Below, piece after piece: positions 30,633 to 38,192 of a stretch of 64,000 nucleotides of DNA; position 1 is the stretch's first letter, and each line of letters opens with the position of its first letter. The DNA lies in assembly GCA_965199665.1 (NCBI GenBank), contig OZ241208.1:62001-126000 (forward strand), read 5' to 3'. The position numbers and the translations under genes are program-made. The notes under the pieces were generated by a model. It did no database searches. It saw only the letters and a program-made list of their open reading frames with translations, and had not been told where the DNA came from. This DNA is from JAVVHH01 sp965199665 (GTDB lineage Bacteria; Pseudomonadota; Alphaproteobacteria; Acetobacterales; Acetobacteraceae).

Positions 30633-32027
30633 ATGAAGATCAGAAGCGCATTGTTGCTGGGCGTCGCATTCACCGCCGGGCTGGCGGCGGGCCCCGGGAC
30701 CTCCGCCCTCGAACGCGGCTTCGGCTGGTCGGTGGCGCAGGCACGGGCGCAGGACGCCCCCAACGGATCGCGCGCGGACACCTATCGCCTGCTCACCCTG
30801 TTCGGCGACGTCTTCGAGCGCATCCGCGCGGAGTACGTGGAGCCGGTCAACGACCGCGAGCTGATCGAGAACGCCATCAACGGCATGCTCACCGGGCTGG
30901 ACCCGCACAGCTCCTACATGAACGCCAAGGCGTTCCGCGACATGCAGGTGCAGACGCGCGGCGAGTTCGGCGGCCTGGGCCTCGAGGTCACCGCCGATAA
31001 TGGCCTGATCAAGGTCGTGAGCCCGATCGACGACACGCCCGCCGCCAAGGCCGGCATCAAGTCGGGCGACCTCATCACCATGCTCGACGGCCAGACCGTG
31101 CAGGGCCTCACGCTGACGGAAGCGGTGGACAAGATGCGCGGCCCACCGGGCAGCAACATCAAGCTCACCATCAAGCGCGAGGGCGTCGACACGCCGGTGG
31201 AAGTCTCCATGGCGCGCGAGGTCATCCACATCCAGGTCGTGCGCTCGCGGCTGGAGGCCGGCGACATCGGCTACATCCGTCTCACCTCGTTCAACGAGCA
31301 AACCGATCCCGGCCTGCGCAAGGCGCTGACCGACCTCAAGGCCAAAGCCGGCGGCAGCCTCAAGGGGCTGATCCTCGACCTGCGCAACAACCCGGGCGGC
31401 TTGCTCGATCAGGCGGTTTCCGTTTCCGACGACTTCCTCGACCAGGGCGAGATCGTCTCCACCCGCGCCCGGCACACGCAGGACAGTCAGCGCTGGAACG
31501 CCAAGTCGGGCGACATCACCCAGGGTCTGCCGCTGGTCGTGATGATCAACGGCGGCTCGGCATCCGCCAGCGAGATCGTCGCCGGCGCGCTGCAGGACCA
31601 GCGCCGCGGCGTGGTGCTCGGCACGCGCAGCTTCGGCAAGGGCTCCGTGCAGACGGTGATGCCGCTGCCCGGCAACGGCGCGATGCGGCTGACCACGGCG
31701 CGCTACTACACGCCATCGGGCCGCAGCATCCAGGGCCTCGGCATCATGCCGGACGTGGAGGTCGCGTCCTCGCGCACGGAGGTCCCGCATTTCGGCCCGG
31801 AGCGTGAGGCCGACCTGCGGGGCGCGCTGCGCAACCAGGGCGGCGCGTCGCAACCGAGCAACACGGCGCCGCGCACCGACCTGCCGCCGATCGCCAAGGA
31901 GATCCCGAAGCTGCCGCCCGAGGGCTCGCCCACCTTCGAGCTGTCCAAGCCGGAGACCGACTTCCAGCTCAAGGAAGCCGTGGTGCTCGCCCAGGCGATG
32001 GCCCAGCAGCGCCGCGCTTCGCGCTGA
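30633..32027 (+). CDS. ctpA: Carboxyl-terminal processing protease CtpA (S41)
   Basis: Periplasmic serine protease of 464 residues. Signal segment (about 5-25), then the S41 N-terminal helices, a PDZ domain (about residues 95-175, GGLGLEVT and VSPIDDTPAAKAGIKSGD) and the protease core. The catalytic Ser is in GGSASASEIVAGAL (about 312) and the Lys in TRSFGKGSVQTV (about 337). The C-terminal 90 residues are Pro-rich and variable. An ATG at 30612 is also possible; 30633 begins the signal peptide directly. It probably processes envelope proteins, perhaps peptidoglycan enzymes given its neighbours. Confidence 0.93.
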   Translation: MKIRSALLLGVAFTAGLAAGPGTSALERGFGWSVAQARAQDAPNGSRADTYRLLTLFGDVFERIRAEYVEPVNDRELIENAINGMLTGLDPHSSYMNAKAFRDMQVQTRGEFGGLGLEVTADNGLIKVVSPIDDTPAAKAGIKSGDLITMLDGQTVQGLTLTEAVDKMRGPPGSNIKLTIKREGVDTPVEVSMAREVIHIQVVRSRLEAGDIGYIRLTSFNEQTDPGLRKALTDLKAKAGGSLKGLILDLRNNPGGLLDQAVSVSDDFLDQGEIVSTRARHTQDSQRWNAKSGDITQGLPLVVMINGGSASASEIVAGALQDQRRGVVLGTRSFGKGSVQTVMPLPGNGAMRLTTARYYTPSGRSIQGLGIMPDVEVASSRTEVPHFGPEREADLRGALRNQGGASQPSNTAPRTDLPPIAKEIPKLPPEGSPTFELSKPETDFQLKEAVVLAQAMAQQRRASR

Positions 32028-32041
32028 GTAACGGCGCGACG

Positions 32042-33037
32042 GTGGCGGCGTCGGCGCCGTCAACGCGCCGCAGCCGCGGCTGGCGAAGCCTCGGCTGGTT
32101 CTGGGGCGTCGTGATCGTGCTGGCGGTGGGCACGGCGTCCACGCTGCAGTTCCTGGGTCCGCCACCCCGGCCGGCGGCGCCCGTTGCCGCGGCGCCCGCG
32201 GTCGCTCCCCCGGCCGCCACGCCGGGCCAGATCGCGGCGCCGCTCCCGGCGCTGCTGGAGCCTTCCAAATTGTTCCCGCCCGCCCTGCTGCCCCGCATCG
32301 CGGCGGATGGACGGTTGCCGCGCATCGTGTATGCGCGGCAGAGCCCGCCGCCCGACTCCCGGCCGCGCGTGGCGGTGGTGATCGGCGGGCTCGGCATGTC
32401 GGAGATCGAGAGCCGCGCCGCGATCGGGTCGCTGCCCGGCCCGATCTCGCTCGCCTTCTCGCCCTATTCGACGCGCACGGACGCGCTGGCCGAGATGGCC
32501 CGCCAGACCGGCCACGAGATGCTGATCTCGCTGCCGTTCGAGCCGCAGGGCTACCCGTTGAACGACGCCGGCAGCCGCTCGCTGCTGAGCGGGGCGCCGC
32601 CGCAGCAGAACGCGGCCAATCTGGAGTGGAACCTGGGCCGGCTCGAGGGCTATGTCGGCGCGATCGGCGCAATCGACGCCATGCGCGGCGAGCGCTTCGC
32701 GGAAACCTCGAGCAATCTGCGCCTGGTGCTGGACGAGCTGTCGCGCCGCGGCCTGCTCTACGTCGATCCGCGACCCGGCAAGGTGGTCGACAAGCTCGCC
32801 GAGGTGCCGGGGCGCACGGTGGACGCCGTGGTGGACGATCCGCAGGCGCGCGCCGAGATCGAGGCCAAGCTCGCCGGGCTGGAGCGCACCGCGCGGGAGA
32901 AGGGGTCGGCGATCGGCTTCGCCGGGCCGCTGCGCCAGGTCACCGTTGAGCGGATCGCCGCCTGGGCCAAGGGCCTGGGCGACCGCGGCATCGTGCTGGT
33001 CCCGGTCAGCGCCCTGATGGAGAAGCCGACCCCGTGA
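32042..33037 (+). CDS. Divergent polysaccharide deacetylase family protein
   Basis: Protein of 331 residues with one N-terminal membrane helix (about 18-38), a Pro/Ala linker to about 65, and a C-terminal domain of the divergent polysaccharide deacetylase (YibQ/DUF610) type: VAVVIGGLGMSEIESRAAI, ISLAFSPYSTRTDALA, GHEMLISLPFEPQGYP. The family conserves a NodB-like barrel but not all metal ligands, so activity is unproven. It follows ctpA by 14 bp, GTG start, and overlaps rppH (GTGA). ctpA-YibQ-rppH is a recurrent alphaproteobacterial order. Confidence 0.85.
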   Translation: MAASAPSTRRSRGWRSLGWFWGVVIVLAVGTASTLQFLGPPPRPAAPVAAAPAVAPPAATPGQIAAPLPALLEPSKLFPPALLPRIAADGRLPRIVYARQSPPPDSRPRVAVVIGGLGMSEIESRAAIGSLPGPISLAFSPYSTRTDALAEMARQTGHEMLISLPFEPQGYPLNDAGSRSLLSGAPPQQNAANLEWNLGRLEGYVGAIGAIDAMRGERFAETSSNLRLVLDELSRRGLLYVDPRPGKVVDKLAEVPGRTVDAVVDDPQARAEIEAKLAGLERTAREKGSAIGFAGPLRQVTVERIAAWAKGLGDRGIVLVPVSALMEKPTP

Positions 33038-33522
33038 CCGAGCTGCCGTACCGCCCCAACGTGGGCGCTGCCCTGTTCGACCAGCAGGGCCGGATCTTCG
33101 TGGCGCGCCGCGCGAAGTTCCCCAACGCGGAGGGCGCGCCCGGCGGCTGGCAGCTGCCCCAGGGCGGGATCGACCCCGACGAGGACCCGCGCCGCGCCGT
33201 GCTGCGCGAGCTGGCCGAGGAGATCGGCACCGACAAGGCCCGCATCCTCGGCGAGCACGACGAATGGCTCACCTACGACCTGCCGCCCGAGCTGGTCGGC
33301 AAGGCGCTCGGGGGTCGCTACCGCGGCCAGCGGCAGCGCTGGTTCGCGCTGCGCTTCGAGGGCACCGACTCCGACATCCGCCTCGACCTGGACCCCCACC
33401 CCGAGTTCGATGTCTGGCGCTGGGCTGGTTTGGCCGAGCTCCCGTCCTTGGCCGTCTCCTTCAAGCGGCCCATCTACGACGTTCTCGCCCGATCCTTCGC
33501 CCGCTACGCCGTCCCGGAGTGA
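33034..33522 (+). CDS. rppH: RNA 5'-pyrophosphohydrolase
   Basis: Nudix hydrolase of 162 residues that removes pyrophosphate from mRNA 5' ends and so starts decay. The Nudix box covers residues 44-66 (GGIDPDEDPRRAVLRELAEE with the following IG). YRPNVGAALFDQQGRIFVARR, QLPQGG and FDVWRWAGL are typical of the RppH/IalA branch. The GTG start overlaps the preceding stop codon (GTGA). Confidence 0.93.
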   Translation: MTELPYRPNVGAALFDQQGRIFVARRAKFPNAEGAPGGWQLPQGGIDPDEDPRRAVLRELAEEIGTDKARILGEHDEWLTYDLPPELVGKALGGRYRGQRQRWFALRFEGTDSDIRLDLDPHPEFDVWRWAGLAELPSLAVSFKRPIYDVLARSFARYAVPE

Positions 33523-33529
33523 TCGACGG

Positions 33530-33543
33530 CTCGCCGCGGCGAG
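33530..33543. terminator. Palindrome between convergent rppH and DUF4169 genes
   Basis: CTCGCCGCGGCGAG is a perfect 14-base palindrome, located between the rppH stop codon (33522) and the stop of the minus-strand gene (33549). As RNA it gives a weak short hairpin, so it is only a possible shared terminator. Confidence 0.35.
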
Positions 33544-33548
33544 TGCGA

Positions 33549-33740
33549 TTAGCGGGTGGGGTCGGGCTCGTCGATACGCGCGCCATCCAACACCCGCTCC
33601 CTCGCCAGCCGCTCGCTCTCGACTGCGCGGCGTTCGGCCTTGGTCAGCCCGCTGCGGCGGCGGTTCTCCTCGGCCACCGCGGCGGCGGCGTCCCGTGTCT
33701 TGGCTTTGCGTGCGCGACGGAGGTTGACGATCTCGCCCAT
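33549..33740 (-). CDS. DUF4169 family small protein
   Basis: Protein of 63 residues, very basic and helical. The opening MGEIVNLRRARKAKTRDAAA followed by AEENRRRSGLTKAERR is the DUF4169 signature found across alphaproteobacteria. The function is unknown; the charge would suit nucleic-acid or ribosome contact (inference). The ATG at 33740 is chosen because the family begins exactly there; longer upstream frames overlap the divergent gene. It is convergent with rppH. Confidence 0.8.
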   Translation of the reverse strand: MGEIVNLRRARKAKTRDAAAAVAEENRRRSGLTKAERRAVESERLARERVLDGARIDEPDPTR

Positions 33741-33780
33741 GCCGTCATCGTGCCACGGCACCAGCCCGAGGACGAGACAC

Positions 33781-34395
33781 ATGCGGACCCTCCTGACGCT
33801 GGCGGCGCTGCTCGGCGCCACGCCCGCTTTCGCCCAGGGCGTGCTCGACGACTGGGCCTCCGTCACCCCGCCCTCTGAAAAGCCGGTCGCCCAGCGCGTG
33901 ACGCCGGCGGCCGCGAGCACGGCGCTCCTGGTGCTCGACCTCGCCACCCAGACCTGCAGCGCCCCGGCCCGGCCGCGCTGCCCGGCGATGGCGGCCCGTG
34001 TCCAACCCTTGATCGCGCAGGCCCGCGCGCGCGGCTGGCTGGTGGTCTACACGCTGGGGGCCGCCAGCAAGACGGCGGACATCCTGCCCGTGGTCGCCAA
34101 GCTCGAGAGCGAGCCCGAGATCACCGGGCCGCCGGACAAGTTCGTCGGCACGCCGTTGGAAGCGATGTTGAAGGAGCGCGGCATCAAGACCGTCGTGACG
34201 ATCGGCTCGGCCGCGGAAGGGGCGGTGATGGAGACCGCGGCCTCGGCGGCGTTCCGCGGTTTCGACGTCGTCGTGCCGGTCGACGGCATGGTGTCGGGGA
34301 CGCTCTACGCCGAGCAATACGTCGCCTGGAACCTCACCCACGCCCCGCGCCTGACGGAACGGGTGACGCTGAGCGCCCTCGGCCTGATCGAGTAG
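33781..34395 (+). CDS. Exported isochorismatase-like protein, nucleophile missing
   Basis: Protein of 204 residues with a clear signal peptide ending FAQG (about residue 20), unusual for this family of mostly cytoplasmic cysteine hydrolases. The isochorismatase fold is visible: LLVLDLATQTC with the catalytic Asp (about 53), DKFVGTPLEAMLKERGIKTVV with the Lys (about 120). The position of the nucleophilic Cys, normally in a T-x-x-C-V-x-x-T-A pattern, reads AEGAVMETA, so Cys is Ala (about 148). It is therefore likely not a hydrolase of the usual kind. It is divergent from DUF4169 by 40 bp and convergent with minE. Confidence 0.75.
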   Translation: MRTLLTLAALLGATPAFAQGVLDDWASVTPPSEKPVAQRVTPAAASTALLVLDLATQTCSAPARPRCPAMAARVQPLIAQARARGWLVVYTLGAASKTADILPVVAKLESEPEITGPPDKFVGTPLEAMLKERGIKTVVTIGSAAEGAVMETAASAAFRGFDVVVPVDGMVSGTLYAEQYVAWNLTHAPRLTERVTLSALGLIE

Positions 34396-34399
34396 CGGC

Positions 34400-34660
34400 C
34401 TAGGCGCTGGCCAGCTTGGAGGCCGGCATCTCGATGTCGATCTCCAGCGTGTTGACGTCGTCGCCGCGGTCCAGCTTGATCGACACCTTGTCCCGGTCGA
34501 TCTGCATGTGCTTGGCGATCACCGCGATAATCTCCTCCTGCAGCACCGCGATGAGCTGGGAATGCGTGTTGCCGACGCGCTCATGCGCCAGCACCATTTT
34601 CAGCCGCTCGCGCGCGACGGGCGCGGTGCTGCGCGGGCGGAACCAGCTGAACAGGCTCAC
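34400..34660 (-). CDS. minE: Cell division topological specificity factor MinE
   Basis: Protein of 86 residues that stimulates MinD ATPase and drives Min oscillation. The N-terminal membrane-targeting FSWFRPRSTAP, the MinD-contact helix ARERLKMVLAHER and the dimer domain with LIAVLQEEIIAVIAKHMQID are all present. GTG start overlapping the minD stop (GTGA). Confidence 0.94.
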   Translation of the reverse strand: MSLFSWFRPRSTAPVARERLKMVLAHERVGNTHSQLIAVLQEEIIAVIAKHMQIDRDKVSIKLDRGDDVNTLEIDIEMPASKLASA

Positions 34661-35472
34661 GCCACCCTCCGGCCGAACAGCTTGCCGAGCAAGCCCTTCT
34701 TCTCCGACGGGATCGACATCTCGATCGCCTCGCCCTTGAGCCGGCGCACCGCGTCCATGTAGGCGCGGGCGGGTGGCGAGGTCGGATCCGCCAGCGTGAC
34801 CGGCGAGCCGACGTTGCTGGCCCGCAGCACGTCCTGGCTTTCCGGGATGATGCCGAGCAGCGGGATGGACAGGATCTCCAGCACGTCCTCCGTGCGCAGC
34901 ATGTCGCCGCGCTGGGCCCGCAGCGGGTCGTAGCGGGTCAGCAGCAGGTGCTTGTCCACCCGCTGGCCGGCTTCCGCCCGCGCCGTCTTGCTGTCCAGCA
35001 TGCCGATGATGCGGTCGCTGTCGCGCACGGAGCTGACTTCCGGGTTGGTGACCACCACGGCCAGGTCGGCATGGTACATCGCCAGTTGCGCGCCCCGCTC
35101 GATGCCGGCCGGGCTGTCGCAGATCACCCAGTCGAACTTCTCGCGCAGCTCCGACATCACGCGCGCGACGCCCTCGCTGGTCAGCGCGTCCTTGTCCCGC
35201 GTCTGGCTGGCGGCCAGCAGGCTCAGCGTGTCGACCCGCTTGTCGCGGATCAGCGCCTGGTTCAGCTTGGCGTCGCCCTGCGTGACGTTGATCAGGTCGA
35301 ACACGACCCGGCGCTCCGCCCCCATGATCAGGTCCAGGTTGCGCAAGCCGACGTCGAAATCGACCACGCACACGTTCTGGCCCAGGCTCGCCAGCCCGGC
35401 GCCGATTGCCGCGGTGGAGGTCGTCTTGCCGACACCGCCCTTGCCGGATGTCACGACCAGTACGTTGGCCAT
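34657..35472 (-). CDS. minD: Septum site-determining ATPase MinD
   Basis: Membrane-associated ParA-type ATPase of 271 residues that recruits MinC and MinE. Deviant Walker A TSGKGGVGKTT (about residues 8-18), VVDFDVGLRNLDLIMG, VICDSPAGIERGA and the C-terminal amphipathic membrane-targeting helix (KKGLLGKLFGRR) are intact. The gene lies 15 bp after minC and overlaps minE. Confidence 0.96.
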   Translation of the reverse strand: MANVLVVTSGKGGVGKTTSTAAIGAGLASLGQNVCVVDFDVGLRNLDLIMGAERRVVFDLINVTQGDAKLNQALIRDKRVDTLSLLAASQTRDKDALTSEGVARVMSELREKFDWVICDSPAGIERGAQLAMYHADLAVVVTNPEVSSVRDSDRIIGMLDSKTARAEAGQRVDKHLLLTRYDPLRAQRGDMLRTEDVLEILSIPLLGIIPESQDVLRASNVGSPVTLADPTSPPARAYMDAVRRLKGEAIEMSIPSEKKGLLGKLFGRRVA

Positions 35473-35487
35473 CGTTTTGATCCTTTC

Positions 35488-36201
35488 CTAATCCAGCGCC
35501 GCCACGCGGAGCTGGTCGCCCTCGAGCCAGGCTTGCACGGCCCGGCCGCCGAGCGCCGGGTCGAGCTCGTCGGCGGTGCGATAGACCCCGTCGATGGCGA
35601 GCAACTCGGCATCGAGCTTGCGGCAGAAGATTCGCGGCCGGGTCACGCCCTGCGCGCCCAGCAGCCCGGCGATCGCCCGGCCCCGCAACGTGCCATACAC
35701 GTGGATCGACCCGCCCGCCACGATCTCGGACCCCGAGGCCACCGAACCCACGATCGTCACGTCCCCGCCGGGGAAGCTGATGCTCTGGCCCGAGCGCACG
35801 GGCTCGCTCACCATCAGCGACAACGGTTCCGGCTGCTTGATCTCCGGCGGCGGCGGCTCGTCCGGCGTGACCGCGACGTGCCGCCCGCCGGACAGCACCG
35901 GCGGCAGCTCGTCGCCGAACCGATTGGGGTCGACGCCTTCGACGCCCATGATCCGGATGCCGCGCCGCTTCAGTTGCTCCAGCAGCGCCGGGTAGCTCCG
36001 CTCCTGCCCGGTCAGCGCCGCGAAATCGAGCACCACGGCCCGGCCATCGAAGAACTTGGGCGAGCGGGCGAGCTGAGCATCGAGCTGCTCCAGCCACGCT
36101 TCCACCGGATTGTCCGGCATCAACACGACCGCCATGAAGGACCGGCCGCGCAGGCGCACGAACGGGCGTGCAGAGGAGGGGGGACGAACGTCGGTATTCA
36201 C
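35488..36201 (-). CDS. minC: Septum site-determining protein MinC
   Basis: FtsZ-assembly inhibitor of 237 residues. N-terminal domain about residues 12-110; C-terminal beta-helix domain about 130-235 with the conserved VRSGQSISFPGGDVTIVG, GGSIHVYGTLRGRAIAG and ARIFC-like PRIFCRKLDAELLAI. GTG start at 36201; the alignment to the family begins near RPFVRLRG. It is the first gene of minCDE. A 25-bp tandem repeat lies about 60-175 bp upstream of the start. Confidence 0.93.
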   Translation of the reverse strand: MNTDVRPPSSARPFVRLRGRSFMAVVLMPDNPVEAWLEQLDAQLARSPKFFDGRAVVLDFAALTGQERSYPALLEQLKRRGIRIMGVEGVDPNRFGDELPPVLSGGRHVAVTPDEPPPPEIKQPEPLSLMVSEPVRSGQSISFPGGDVTIVGSVASGSEIVAGGSIHVYGTLRGRAIAGLLGAQGVTRPRIFCRKLDAELLAIDGVYRTADELDPALGGRAVQAWLEGDQLRVAALD

Positions 36202-36260
36202 AGTCTACCGGGCGTATCCGGCGGGGAAGGGCGGGTCAACCGATTCCGCAGGGATGCCCG

Positions 36261-36375
36261 CCGCGTTGAGCGGCAAGCGCAATGGCCGCGTTGAGCGGCA
36301 AGCGCAATGGCCGCGTCGAGCGGCAAGCGCAATGGCCGCGTCGAGCGGCAAGCGCGACGGCCGAGTCGAGCGGCA
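36261..36375. repeat. 25-bp tandem repeat, about 4.6 copies, upstream of minC
   Basis: Units begin at 36261, 36286, 36311, 36336 and 36361, each CCGCGTTGAGCGGCAAGCGC plus AATGG or a close variant (T/C at one position; the last unit diverges and is partial). With the preceding G, each unit contains GCCGC-GTTGA-GCGGC, a 5-bp hairpin. The period is not a multiple of three, so it is unlikely to be coding. It lies between the minC start and the small lipoprotein gene, in the likely promoter region of minCDE. Confidence 0.85.
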
Positions 36376-36425
36376 CGGAGTGGGCGGCGCCGACCGCAAG
36401 CGATCGGGCGGCGCCGCCGGTCGAG

Positions 36426-36614
36426 TTAGCGGGACGTCCGGCCGATCACGCCAGTCCCGGGCGGGGCAGACGCGGCGCCGCCCTGCGGCCCGGCGGACCC
36501 GGTGTCCTTCAAGCCGGTCGGCGGCAGCGCCGGGCCGGAATACAGCTCCTTCTTGGTGCAGGCGGTCCCTCCGAGAAGGAATAGGACTCCCACAGCGGCC
36601 ATCACATAACGCAT
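36426..36614 (-). CDS. Small putative lipoprotein
   Basis: Protein of 62 residues: hydrophobic N-terminal segment (about 4-17), then LLGGTAC-TKKELYSG, which would give lipidation at Cys about 19. The lipobox is imperfect (Gly at -3). The rest is Pro/Gly/Ser-rich and unstructured-looking. GGAGACGAACG precedes the ATG. I do not recognise a family; it resembles the short entericidin- or small-lipoprotein-like envelope proteins only in general layout. Confidence 0.65.
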   Translation of the reverse strand: MRYVMAAVGVLFLLGGTACTKKELYSGPALPPTGLKDTGSAGPQGGAASAPPGTGVIGRTSR

Positions 36615-36950
36615 CGTTCGTCTCCTTGGTCGTTCACGCCGAGATTGCGTGAAGCAGTTATCGTTTGACGAACAATCCTGTTGCGCGCCGCCAAGAAAAG
36701 AAGGACCGCCCGTCGCGTTTCATTTTAGCCGTAGCCGTCTCGGCAACACTCTGCCAGTCACGACGGCTCCCAGGAGCGGACGAGTTTGATATCGCTAACA
36801 CTGGATTAGCGTACGACTTTCCGAGCCGGGCGGCGTGCCTGCTTATCTTGTCCATTTTCTTGAACGCTGCCCCTCTGTCCGGCGACATGGGGCCTCCCGC
36901 AGCTGCGACCCCGATTGACCGGTCACGCCCGGCCGTGGTCGGATTCGACG
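36615..36950. other. Intergenic region with lower GC and an operator-like inverted repeat
   Basis: 336 bp between the divergent lipoprotein and 2-hydroxyacid dehydrogenase genes. About 36640-36860 is visibly AT-richer than the rest of the window. It contains CGCTAA-N7-TTAGCG (36793-36811), a symmetrical site of the kind bound by dimeric repressors. A short minus-strand frame (36658-36888) crosses it but has no ribosome-binding site or family resemblance. I see no RNA gene. Confidence 0.5.
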
Positions 36951-37994
36951 ATGCAGCAACCGGCTCCCGTGGTCCTCATCGCCTCGCCCCTGGAGCTCGA
37001 ACACGTCGCGCGCATCCGCTCGGTCGCGCCCGACCGCGTCCTGGTGCTGCACGACCCGCACCTCCTCCCGCCGCCGCGCTTCCCCGCCGACCATCACGGC
37101 GACCCGGCGTTCGGGCGTACCCCCGAGCAGCAGGCGCGCTGGCAGGGCATGCTGGCCCGCGCCACCGTGCTGTTCGACCTGCCGGACGCGGGCGACCTGC
37201 CGCATTTGTCGCGCCTGGCCTGGGTGCAGGCGACCAGCACCGGCGTCGGCCCACGCGTCGCCCGGCTCGGCCTGGACCGGCTCGGCATCCTGGTCACCAC
37301 CGCCCGCGGCGTGCATGCCGGGCCCCTGGCGGAATGGGTGTTCATGGCGCTGCTGTCGCATCTGCGTGGCTACGACCACCTCCGCGCCGAACAGGCCGAG
37401 CGGCGCTGGCAGCGCGGCGCCGGCGAGGACCTGGCCGGGCGCACGCTGGTGCTGATCGGCGCCGGCGACCTCGCCCGCGGCTGCGCCAAGGTGGCCCATG
37501 CCTTCGACATGCGCGTCATCGCGGTGGCGCGCGACCCCGGCCGCGAGCGGGCCCATGCCGGCCTGTTCGACGCCGTGATGCCGGTCGGCGAGCTGCCGCT
37601 GGCGTTGGGCATGGGCGACGCGGTGGTGATGACGGTGCCGCACACGCCGCAAACGGAGCGGATGCTGGACGAGCGGGCGTTCCGCGCGATGCGGCCGGGC
37701 GCCATGTTCGTCAATATCGGCCGCGGCCAGACGGTGGATCAGCCGGCGCTGGTCGCGGCCCTGCGCTCCGGCCAGGTCGGCTTCGCGGCGCTCGACGTCA
37801 CCGACCCGGAACCGCTTCCGCCGGACGACCCGCTCTGGTCGATGCCCAACGTCCTGATCAGTCCGCACTCCGCCAGCACGGTCGGTCGCGAGAACGCCCG
37901 CATCACCGAGATCTTCTGCGCCAACCTCCACTGCTGGCTCGACGGCCGCCGCACCGACATGCGCAACGTCCTGGACACCGCTCTGATGTATTGA
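36951..37994 (+). CDS. D-isomer-specific 2-hydroxyacid dehydrogenase
   Basis: NAD(P)-dependent dehydrogenase of 347 residues. The nucleotide-binding segment LVLIGAGDLARGCAKVAHAF (GxGxxA variant), catalytic Arg in VNIGRGQTVDQ, Glu in DVTDPEPLP and His in LISPHSAS are present. Overall it is like the glyoxylate/hydroxypyruvate reductase (GhrA-like) branch; the substrate cannot be fixed. The ATG at 36951 is favoured over an upstream in-frame ATG at 36915 because the protein fold begins at VVLIASP. The gene is monocistronic, convergent with the oxidase subunit gene. Confidence 0.85.
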   Translation: MQQPAPVVLIASPLELEHVARIRSVAPDRVLVLHDPHLLPPPRFPADHHGDPAFGRTPEQQARWQGMLARATVLFDLPDAGDLPHLSRLAWVQATSTGVGPRVARLGLDRLGILVTTARGVHAGPLAEWVFMALLSHLRGYDHLRAEQAERRWQRGAGEDLAGRTLVLIGAGDLARGCAKVAHAFDMRVIAVARDPGRERAHAGLFDAVMPVGELPLALGMGDAVVMTVPHTPQTERMLDERAFRAMRPGAMFVNIGRGQTVDQPALVAALRSGQVGFAALDVTDPEPLPPDDPLWSMPNVLISPHSASTVGRENARITEIFCANLHCWLDGRRTDMRNVLDTALMY

Positions 37995-38006
37995 GCGGCA
38001 GACCCC

Positions 38007-38165
38007 TCAGACCAGGAACAGCCACATGCCGACGAGCAGCAGCACGACTGCGCCGGCGGCGTAGGTCGTGAAGCTGGTGAAGCGGCCCCAGAAGGCCTGG
38101 CGGTCCACGAAGAAGGACTGGGTGATCGGGTCCGCGTCCCGGGTTTTCTGCTCGACCTGCGCCAT
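38007..38165 (-). CDS. aa3-type cytochrome c oxidase subunit IV
   Basis: Protein of 52 residues: a polar N-terminus with AQVEQKTRDADPITQS, then VDRQAFWGRFTSFTTY leading into a single membrane helix (about 34-51) that ends the protein. This is the layout of the small bacterial aa3 oxidase subunit IV, which packs beside subunits I-III in the inner membrane. AGAGG precedes the ATG. It lies 27 bp after purN on the same strand and far from other oxidase genes, none of which are in the window. Confidence 0.7.
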   Translation of the reverse strand: MAQVEQKTRDADPITQSFFVDRQAFWGRFTSFTTYAAGAVVLLLVGMWLFLV

Positions 38166-38192
38166 GGTTGTGCCTCTTGCGATGCCGCGTTT

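Noticed and set aside
36261..36375. CRISPR array
   Set aside because: Repeats are directly adjacent with no spacers, the unit is 25 bp, and no cas gene is present.
36110..36652. Plus-strand frame of 180 codons through the tandem repeat
   Set aside because: It overlaps minC and the lipoprotein gene antisense and only reads the 25-bp repeat in shifting frames.
36658..36888. 76-codon minus-strand frame in the AT-richer patch
   Set aside because: No ribosome-binding site, no recognisable family and no coupling to a neighbour; treated as intergenic.
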